This document shows, piece by piece, positions 1 to 6,045 of a stretch of 6,045 bases of DNA. A program made the position numbers and the translations under genes. Under the pieces are notes generated by a model, which was given only the letters and a program-made list of their open reading frames with translations, had not been told where the DNA came from and made no database searches. Positions within the stretch are counted from its first letter, which is position 1. Every line of letters begins with the position of its first letter. Source of the DNA: Streptomyces katrae (GTDB lineage Bacteria > Actinomycetota > Actinomycetes > Streptomycetales > Streptomycetaceae); NCBI RefSeq assembly GCF_000966975.1, contig NZ_JZWV01001181.1, positions 1 through 6,045 of the forward strand, in the 5' to 3' direction.

Positions 1-111
1 GTCCTCCCGGCCGGGCCGCCGTTCGGCACGGATGGGTCAAGTCCGGTGACCCGGAAGGCAATTCGACCTAGGGTGCGCCCGTACGGACAACGGATACGAA
101 CTGGGGGGTTC

Positions 112-2841
112 ATGCGTAGATCCAGAGGGCTGGCAGCCGCTCTCGCCCTGTCGCTGGCCGGCACCGGGGCGGTCGTGGGGCTCGGCCTCGTCCCGCAGGC
201 CGCCGCCGTCACCCCGCCCGTGGCCTTCACCGCCGACGCGCTGCCCACCTGGCAGCCCAACGGCATCGTCTGGGCCCTCGCCGAGGCCGGGGGCACCGTC
301 TTCGTCGGCGGGACCTTCTCCGCCGTCCGCCCGCCCGCCGGCGGCGCGGGCAGCGAGCAGCCGGCGGTGAACTTCGCCGCCCTCGACGCGGCGACCGGCG
401 CCCCGACCGCCTGCACGCTGTCCTTCACCATCGGCAGCGGCACCGCCACCGTCCGCGCGCTCACCCTCTCACCGGACAAGAAGACGCTCTACGCGGGCGG
501 CTACTTCGGGGCCGTCAACGGCACGCCGGTCTCCAGCATGGCCGCCATCGACGTGGCCACCTGCACCGTGAAGCCGTCCTTCCGCCCCGCCTTCGCGGCC
601 ACCGTACGGGCCATCGCCGTCTCCGGCGACACCGTCTACGCGGGCGGCGACTTCCTCGGCGTCAACGGACAGCCCAGGCAGCGCTTCGCCGCCGTCGCCG
701 CCGCGGACGGGGCGCTGCGGCCCTTCACGGCCGACGCGGACGAGCCGGGCCGCGCCGTCGAGGTGACCCCGGACGGCAAGAACGTCCTGCTCGGCGGTGA
801 CTTCTTCACCGTCAACGGGACGAACACGCACGCCCTGGCCGTCGTCGACTCCGCCACCGGCGCCCTCACCAAGGGCTACCCGGGCTTCATCGAGACCAAC
901 TCCGTGGTCAAGGACATCGCGACCGACGCCACCGGCTTCTACACCGCCAACGAGGGCACCGGCGGCGGGGTCTTCGACGGCCGCATCGCCCTCGACCTCT
1001 CCGGCTTCGGCCAGCGCTGGCGCGACACCTGCCTGGGCGCCACCCAGGCCGTGCTGCCGTACCAGAACGTGCTCTACAGCGCCTCGCACGCGCACGACTG
1101 CTCCAGCGTCGGCGAATACCCCGACGGCCAGCGCCACCACCTGCTGGCGCAGCCCACCACCAGTGTCGGCAAACTGGGCTGGGCGCCCGACACCAACGAC
1201 GGCGTCGGCGAGGGCATCGGGCCGCGCGTGATGACCGTCGGCTCCAAGGGCGGGACGCAGTACCTGTGGGTGGGCGGCGAGTTCACCACCGTCAACGGCG
1301 CGGCGCAGCAGAGCCTGACCCGGTTCTCCTCCACGGGCGACACGGGCGCCCCGACGGTTCCCCTGGCCAGTGCCGCGAGCGTGAAGCCCGGCGCGGTCCA
1401 GGTGCGCTGGCGCACCAGCCTCGACCTCGACGACAGCGCGCTCACCTACCGGATCTACCGCAACGGCGCGGCGTCCCCGATCGGCACGGTCACCGCGGAC
1501 TCGCTGTTCTTCAAGCGCCCGCAGGCCTCCTGGACCGACACCACCGTCCAGCCCGGCCAGTCGTACACCTACCGGGTGACGGTCACCGACGCGGCGGGCA
1601 ACGTCAGCGCCCTCTCGGCCCCGGCGGCCGTCACCGTGCCGACCTCGCCGGAGGCGTACGCGAACCAGGTCCGCGCGGACGGCGCCCAGCTGTACTGGCG
1701 CTACGACGACGCGGTGCTCCCGTACGTCGCCGACTCCTCGGACGGCGACCAGGCGGGCGTCCACCACTACGGTCCGGCCCTGCGCCAGACCCCGGGGGCG
1801 GTGGCCGGCGCGAGCACCGCGATCGGCTTCAACGGCACCGACGCGCACGTGTACGGCGACCGCCGCCAGACGGTGGGCGGCAGCTACAGCATCGAGACCT
1901 GGTTCAGGACGAACACCACCCGCGGCGGCAAGCTCGTCGGCTTCGGCAGCCAGCAGATCAACGGCAGCGGCCACTACGACAAGCACGTCTACATGACCGA
2001 CGACGGCCGGCTGGTCTACGGGGTCTACACCGGCGCGACCCGGACGATCACGACCGCCGCCGCGTTCAACGACGACAAGTGGCACCACGTCGTCGCCACC
2101 CAGGGCCCCGGCGGGATGGCCCTGTACGTGGACGGAGTCCAGCGCGGCACCCTCAACGTCACCACCCACGAGAACTACACGGGCTACTGGCGCGTCGGCT
2201 TCGACGGACTCGGCGGCTGGCCGGACCGTCCCACCAGCGAGCACTGGGCGGGCCTGATGGACGAGACGGCCGTCTACCCGGCCGTCCTGAGCGCGGCGCA
2301 GGTGCAGAACCACTACGCCCTCGCCTCCGCCCCGGCCGACTCGACCGTCCAGGTCACCGCGGCCGAGGACACTTACGCCAACGCGGGCGCCCCGGACGCC
2401 AACTACGGCACCTCCGGCTCCCTGGCCGTGCGCGGGACCTCCCTCTACACGAGCTACCTGCGCTTCGACCTGCCGGCGGCCCCGGCGGGCAAGGTGCTCA
2501 AGTCGGCCACGCTCAGCGTGAAGACCAGCACGATGGCCGGCGCCGGCACCACCGACACCGTCTCGGTCGTCCCGGTCACCGGCGCGTGGACGGAGGCCGG
2601 CACCACGTACAACAACCGCCCGGGCACGGGAGCCCCGGCGCTCGGTGCCTTCCCCGGGGTCCCGGACGGCTCGGCGGTGCACACCGCCGGGCTGAACACG
2701 GCCGCCGTGGCCGGCGCGCTGGGTGGCTCCTACAGCCTGGCGCTGACCAGCGCCGGGACCGACGCCCTGTGGCTGTGGTCCTCGGAGGCGGCGGCCGGTG
2801 AGGCGACGCCGAGGCTGACGCTCACCTTCGGCGCCCCGTAG
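112..2841 (+). CDS. Secreted multidomain protein: propeller-like repeats, FN3, LamG-like and DNRLRE domains
   Basis: This 909-residue protein is predicted to be exported by the Sec route. Residues 1-32 form a signal peptide: MRRSR, a hydrophobic stretch, then AAA before Val33. Residues 33-405 hold five copies of a pattern like LYAGGYFGAVNG, at about 63, 126, 175, 225 and 385, which suggests a beta-propeller. Residues 413-511 look like fibronectin type III. Residues 515-740 resemble a LamG/concanavalin fold (SYSIETWF at 591, DDKWHHVV at 654, ALYVDG at 670, MDETAVYP at 716). Residues 745-909 match DNRLRE/CBM96-type domains (DTYAN at 753, YLRFDLP at 782, TTYNNRP at 831). The only four cysteines (101, 151, 307, 330) lie in the propeller and may form disulfides outside the cell. 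I see no catalytic motif, so binding to a cell-surface or extracellular polymer is an inference. The ATG at 112 follows GGGGGG at 103-108. A GTG at 46 is in frame, but the 22 codons between have only 13 G/C third bases and would push the signal peptide inward. Confidence 0.85.
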   Translation: MRRSRGLAAALALSLAGTGAVVGLGLVPQAAAVTPPVAFTADALPTWQPNGIVWALAEAGGTVFVGGTFSAVRPPAGGAGSEQPAVNFAALDAATGAPTACTLSFTIGSGTATVRALTLSPDKKTLYAGGYFGAVNGTPVSSMAAIDVATCTVKPSFRPAFAATVRAIAVSGDTVYAGGDFLGVNGQPRQRFAAVAAADGALRPFTADADEPGRAVEVTPDGKNVLLGGDFFTVNGTNTHALAVVDSATGALTKGYPGFIETNSVVKDIATDATGFYTANEGTGGGVFDGRIALDLSGFGQRWRDTCLGATQAVLPYQNVLYSASHAHDCSSVGEYPDGQRHHLLAQPTTSVGKLGWAPDTNDGVGEGIGPRVMTVGSKGGTQYLWVGGEFTTVNGAAQQSLTRFSSTGDTGAPTVPLASAASVKPGAVQVRWRTSLDLDDSALTYRIYRNGAASPIGTVTADSLFFKRPQASWTDTTVQPGQSYTYRVTVTDAAGNVSALSAPAAVTVPTSPEAYANQVRADGAQLYWRYDDAVLPYVADSSDGDQAGVHHYGPALRQTPGAVAGASTAIGFNGTDAHVYGDRRQTVGGSYSIETWFRTNTTRGGKLVGFGSQQINGSGHYDKHVYMTDDGRLVYGVYTGATRTITTAAAFNDDKWHHVVATQGPGGMALYVDGVQRGTLNVTTHENYTGYWRVGFDGLGGWPDRPTSEHWAGLMDETAVYPAVLSAAQVQNHYALASAPADSTVQVTAAEDTYANAGAPDANYGTSGSLAVRGTSLYTSYLRFDLPAAPAGKVLKSATLSVKTSTMAGAGTTDTVSVVPVTGAWTEAGTTYNNRPGTGAPALGAFPGVPDGSAVHTAGLNTAAVAGALGGSYSLALTSAGTDALWLWSSEAAAGEATPRLTLTFGAP

Positions 2842-2842
2842 C

Positions 2843-2880
2843 GGCGGCGGGAGGCACCCTGCCGCCGGGCCCCCGGCCCG
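2843..2880. terminator. Two adjacent GC-rich hairpins between convergent genes
   Basis: The first hairpin pairs 2843-2851 with 2858-2866: nine pairs including one G-T wobble, around a 6-nt loop. The second pairs CGGGCC (2866-2871) with GGCCCG (2875-2880) around CCC. They share one base at 2866, so they probably form alternatively or in succession. They fill the 41-bp gap between the stop of the secreted-protein gene and the stop of the arsR-type gene on the other strand. There is no T-tract, which is common for actinobacterial terminators. A bidirectional terminator role is inferred from position and symmetry. Confidence 0.55.
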
Positions 2881-2882
2881 TC

Positions 2883-3188
2883 CTACGCCCGACGGCCGTG
2901 GTGGACGTGCTCCAGCACCTGCCGCAGCAGGGCGGTGACGTGCTCGTCGTGCAGCTCGTAGACCACGCTGCGCCCGTCGCGCCGGCCGGCCACCAGGTCG
3001 AGGTGGCGCAGCAGGCGCAGGTGGTTGGAGACGGTGGGCTGGCCGAGGCCGAGCGCCTCGGCCAGCTCCCCGACCGAGCAGGGCGCCTCCAGCAGCCGGG
3101 CCAGGATCCGGATCCGGGCGGGCGAGGCGAGGCCCTGCATGACCTCCGCGACGGCCGCGGCGTCGGGCTCGGTGAGCGTGTGTTCCAT
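2883..3188 (-). CDS. ArsR/SmtB-family metal-sensing transcriptional repressor (alpha-5 site type)
   Basis: This 101-residue protein has the normal size and layout of ArsR/SmtB winged-helix repressors, which leave DNA when they bind metal. LASPARIRILARLL (20-33) is the typical second helix, VGELAEALGLGQPTVSNHLRLLRH (39-62) is the helix-turn-helix, and GRRDGRSVVYEL (68-79) is the beta-hairpin wing. The C-terminal helix has Asp81, His83, His94 and His97, the spacing D-x-H-x10-H-x2-H of the alpha-5 site known from CzrA and NmtR, which sense Zn or Co/Ni. A single Cys37 precedes the helix-turn-helix. The alpha-3 CxC motif of arsenic or cadmium sensors is absent, which argues against an arsenic sensor. 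The ATG follows GGGTGGGG on the minus strand (3191-3198). It is transcribed divergently from the metal ATPase gene across 96 bp and probably represses it and itself. Which metal it senses cannot be fixed from sequence. Confidence 0.92.
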   Translation of the reverse strand: MEHTLTEPDAAAVAEVMQGLASPARIRILARLLEAPCSVGELAEALGLGQPTVSNHLRLLRHLDLVAGRRDGRSVVYELHDEHVTALLRQVLEHVHHGRRA

Positions 3189-3218
3189 GGCCCCACCCTA
3201 GATCGCCGTATCAGGGGA

Positions 3219-3259
3219 TCGACACATCGGAACATCACGACTTCCACAGGTCGACACAT
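3219..3259 (+). repeat. 9-bp direct repeat TCGACACAT in the divergent gap
   Basis: TCGACACAT occurs at 3219-3227 and again at 3251-3259, 32 bp apart, close to three helical turns, so both copies face the same side of the DNA. The second copy contains the -35 element of the ATPase promoter and starts an interrupted palindrome GACA-N8-TGTC at 3253-3268. The first copy lies on the side nearer the repressor gene. A role as paired regulator contacts is plausible but inferred. Confidence 0.5.
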
Positions 3260-3278
3260 TTCGATGTCTTGATATATT
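3251..3278 (+). promoter_or_regulatory. Housekeeping-type promoter of the metal ATPase gene, probably leaderless
   Basis: TCGACA at 3251-3256 matches the -35 consensus TTGACA at five of six bases. TATATT at 3273-3278 matches the -10 consensus TATAAT at five of six, and the spacer is 16 bp. Six bases after the -10 comes the A of the ATPase start codon at 3285, so transcription is expected to begin at or within a base or two of the ATG. No purine-rich ribosome binding site precedes the ATG, which agrees with a leaderless mRNA, a common form in Streptomyces. The candidate operator repeats overlap both promoter elements. Confidence 0.6.
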
Positions 3279-3284
3279 GATGCC

Positions 3285-5234
<1,950 letters not shown>

Positions 5235-5249
5235 ACGGCGGACCCGCGC

Positions 5250-5283
5250 GGGCGCGCCTCACCCTCCGGGGTGGGGCGCGCCC
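5250..5283. terminator. Strong bidirectional hairpin overlapping the 3' end of the minus-strand gene
   Basis: Positions 5250-5264 pair with 5269-5283 in a 15-bp stem with one G-T wobble (5259 with 5274) and a 4-nt loop TCCG. It starts 15 bp after the ATPase stop codon. It also contains the stop codon and last seven or so codons of the opposing gene at 5259-5717. There is no T-tract. Position between two convergent genes and near-perfect symmetry support a terminator used from both sides. The termination activity itself is inferred. Confidence 0.75.
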
Positions 5284-5717
5284 ACCTCCAGGAACCGGCG
5301 CCCGCGCGGGCCCCGGTAGACGAGGCAGTCCCAGCCGTGGCGCTCCAGTTCCTCCGCGCACGCCGCCAGGCGCTCCGCCTCCTCCCCGGCGGCCCCGCTG
5401 CCGGGCGGGCCGGCCCAGGTGACCTCCACCAGCCCCCGCGCCCCGGGCGCCACCCGGTAACCCGTGCGGCTGCGCCGGCCGGCCGGGTCCACCGCCGACG
5501 GCGGGAACCCGGCCGCCTCCAGGACCAGGGCCACCGCCCGCGGCATCATCCGCAGTTCCCACGGGGCGGGCCCGCGCTCGCCGCCCGTCAGCAGGCGGCG
5601 GATCTGCAGCAGCCCCTCGTACGCGGTGCGCAGCTCCGCCGCCCGTCCGGCACCCGACGGCTCCGCACCGTCGCCCGTCGCGGGCTCGAAGCCCTGCCCC
5701 TGGGGATCCGCCACCAC
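5259..5717 (-). CDS. Hypothetical protein of 152 residues
   Basis: I do not recognise a named family. The start is GTG at 5717, supported by GGAGGG five bases upstream on the minus strand (5723-5728). Residues 1-25 are Gly/Ala/Pro-rich and look disordered. Residues 26-44 (AAELRTAYEGLLQIRRLL) and 52-69 (PWELRMMPRAVALVLEAA) look helical. Probable strands GYRVAP (86-91) and LVEVTWAG (96-103) are followed by a helix EEAERLAACAEELERHG (112-128) and two more strands, WDCLVYRG (129-136) and RFLEVG (141-146). This suggests a small cytoplasmic alpha/beta domain in the C-terminal half. There is no signal peptide or membrane segment. It converges with the ATPase gene and is divergent from the gene at 5807, so it probably forms its own transcript. 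Its last codons lie inside the terminator stem, which constrains the C-terminal sequence PHPGG. Confidence 0.75.
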   Translation of the reverse strand: MVADPQGQGFEPATGDGAEPSGAGRAAELRTAYEGLLQIRRLLTGGERGPAPWELRMMPRAVALVLEAAGFPPSAVDPAGRRSRTGYRVAPGARGLVEVTWAGPPGSGAAGEEAERLAACAEELERHGWDCLVYRGPRGRRFLEVGAPHPGG

Positions 5718-5733
5718 GCCCGCCCTCCGCCGT

Positions 5734-5763
5734 CTGAGTACCCCGGTCCAACGGCCTGAGTAC
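5734..5763 (+). repeat. 8-bp direct repeat CTGAGTAC in a divergent intergenic gap
   Basis: CTGAGTAC occurs at 5734-5741 and 5756-5763, 22 bp apart, about two helical turns. Both copies lie in the 89-bp gap between the minus-strand gene starting at 5717 and the plus-strand gene starting at 5807. On the minus strand the motif reads GTACTCAG. The placement fits a regulator binding one face of the DNA upstream of either gene, but no -10 or -35 pair could be assigned with confidence. Confidence 0.4.
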
Positions 5764-5806
5764 GCGCGCCGATTCCCCGCCGCGCCGGCGCTGCTGGAAT
5801 GACGCC

Positions 5807-6045
5807 ATGACCTCGCCGACCCCCCGCCCGCACCTGCAGCGGGTGACCTGCGCCGGATCCGCCCTCGCCGTGGCCCTCGTACCCCTCGTCGTCGGGGTCC
5901 TGGCCGCCAAGGGGCTCGGCGCCGACCCGCACACCCCGGTCAACGCCCTGATCGCTGGCGGCGGCCAGCGCGCCGGGCTGCCGCGCGCCGAATGGAGCCG
6001 GCGCGGCCACGGCGCGGTGCGCCGGCTGCGGACGGCCCGCCGGAC
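5807..6045 (+). CDS. Partial gene: N-terminus of a putative membrane-anchored or exported protein
   Basis: An open frame begins with ATG at 5807 and has no stop before the window ends, giving 79 codons. Third-position composition is strongly coding: 75 of 79 codons end in G or C. The protein begins MTSPTPRPHLQRV, then has a hydrophobic segment at about 16-34 (AGSALAVALVPLVVGVLAA), so it is probably a membrane protein or carries a signal anchor. After that come GADPHTPVNALIAGGG and an Arg-rich stretch (RAEWSRRGHGAVRRLRTARR) at 60-79. A weak ribosome binding site, TGGA, lies at 5795-5798. It is divergent from the hypothetical gene at 5259-5717. I do not recognise the family, and the part that would show its function lies outside the window. 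Confidence 0.6.
   Translation, partial: MTSPTPRPHLQRVTCAGSALAVALVPLVVGVLAAKGLGADPHTPVNALIAGGGQRAGLPRAEWSRRGHGAVRRLRTARR

Larger units (their letters stand above)
3202..3281. promoter_or_regulatory. 8-bp-phased GAT array with dyad symmetry, probable operator region
   Basis: On the plus strand ATC (GAT on the minus strand) occurs at 3202, 3210, 3218, 3226 and 3234, each exactly 8 bp from the next. GAT on the plus strand then occurs at 3263, 3271 and 3279, again 8 bp apart. The copies at 3218, 3226 and 3234 pair with those at 3279, 3271 and 3263 about one axis between 3249 and 3250. Over the arms 3218-3236 and 3263-3281, 13 of 19 positions are complementary. The two innermost minus-strand units and the innermost plus-strand unit extend to GATGT. 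The plus-strand copies overlap the ATPase promoter. Binding by the neighbouring ArsR-type protein is an inference from position. The 8-bp direct-repeat layout is not the usual 12-2-12 ArsR operator. Confidence 0.55.

Noticed and set aside
6..15. Palindrome CCCGGCCGGG near the left edge
   Set aside because: A 10-bp perfect palindrome of G and C without a loop is expected by chance at this composition, and nothing upstream is visible to tie it to a terminator.
46..111. In-frame GTG extension upstream of the secreted protein
   Set aside because: Only 13 of its 22 codons end in G or C, far below the gene proper, and it would place an Arg-rich 22-residue stretch before an ordinary signal peptide that already starts at 112.
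469..2682. Long minus-strand open frame (737 codons) opposite the secreted-protein gene
   Set aside because: Its translation is a low-complexity run of Gly, Ala, Val, Arg and Asp with no domains. It is a shadow of the strongly coding plus strand in high-GC DNA.
1266..2801. Second plus-strand open frame of 511 codons inside the secreted-protein gene
   Set aside because: The product is almost all Arg, Gly, Pro and His, while the other frame shows FN3, LamG and DNRLRE motifs over the same bases.
3201..3235. Promoter for the repressor gene on the minus strand
   Set aside because: A promoter must lie here, but the best candidates (GATACG as -10 with TTCCGA-like -35) match consensus poorly, so no position is called.

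Overview
The window reads as a chromosomal segment of a high-GC actinobacterium, most likely Streptomyces or a close relative. Codons end almost entirely in G or C, GTG serves as one of the start codons, the secreted protein has an actinobacterial signal peptide, and the metal ATPase promoter looks leaderless. The genus is an inference from composition and gene content.

Layout from left to right. (1) Positions 112-2841 on the plus strand encode a 909-residue secreted multidomain protein: signal peptide, a five-repeat propeller-like region, a fibronectin type III domain, a LamG/concanavalin-like domain and a C-terminal DNRLRE/CBM96-type domain. (2) A short convergent gap at 2842-2882 carries two GC-rich hairpins. 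(3) Positions 2883-3188 on the minus strand encode an ArsR/SmtB-family metal-sensing repressor. (4) The 96-bp divergent gap at 3189-3284 is the most AT-rich stretch of the window and is densely structured. (5) Positions 3285-5234 on the plus strand encode a P1B-4-type heavy-metal ATPase of 649 residues. (6) A 15-bp-stem hairpin at 5250-5283 sits between convergent genes. (7) Positions 5259-5717 on the minus strand encode a 152-residue protein of unknown function. (8) A second divergent gap, 5718-5806, has an 8-bp direct repeat. (9) A plus-strand gene of unknown function starts at 5807 and runs off the window end.

The clearest functional unit is the divergent repressor/ATPase pair. The repressor carries the complete alpha-5 metal-binding signature (Asp81, His83, His94, His97) of Zn/Co/Ni sensors such as CzrA and NmtR. 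The ATPase carries the SPC and HEGS transmembrane motifs of cobalt/iron-type exporters (CoaT, CtpD, CtpJ). The simplest reading is that the repressor holds the efflux pump gene off until a divalent metal rises in the cytoplasm.

The most unusual thing seen is in the gap between those two genes. The trinucleotide GAT recurs at exact 8-bp steps, five times on the minus strand and then three times on the plus strand. The innermost three pairs mirror each other about one dyad axis, and the plus-strand copies overlap a near-consensus promoter. This does not look like the usual single ArsR operator palindrome and is the best candidate here for something undescribed. No wholly new multi-gene system is evident.
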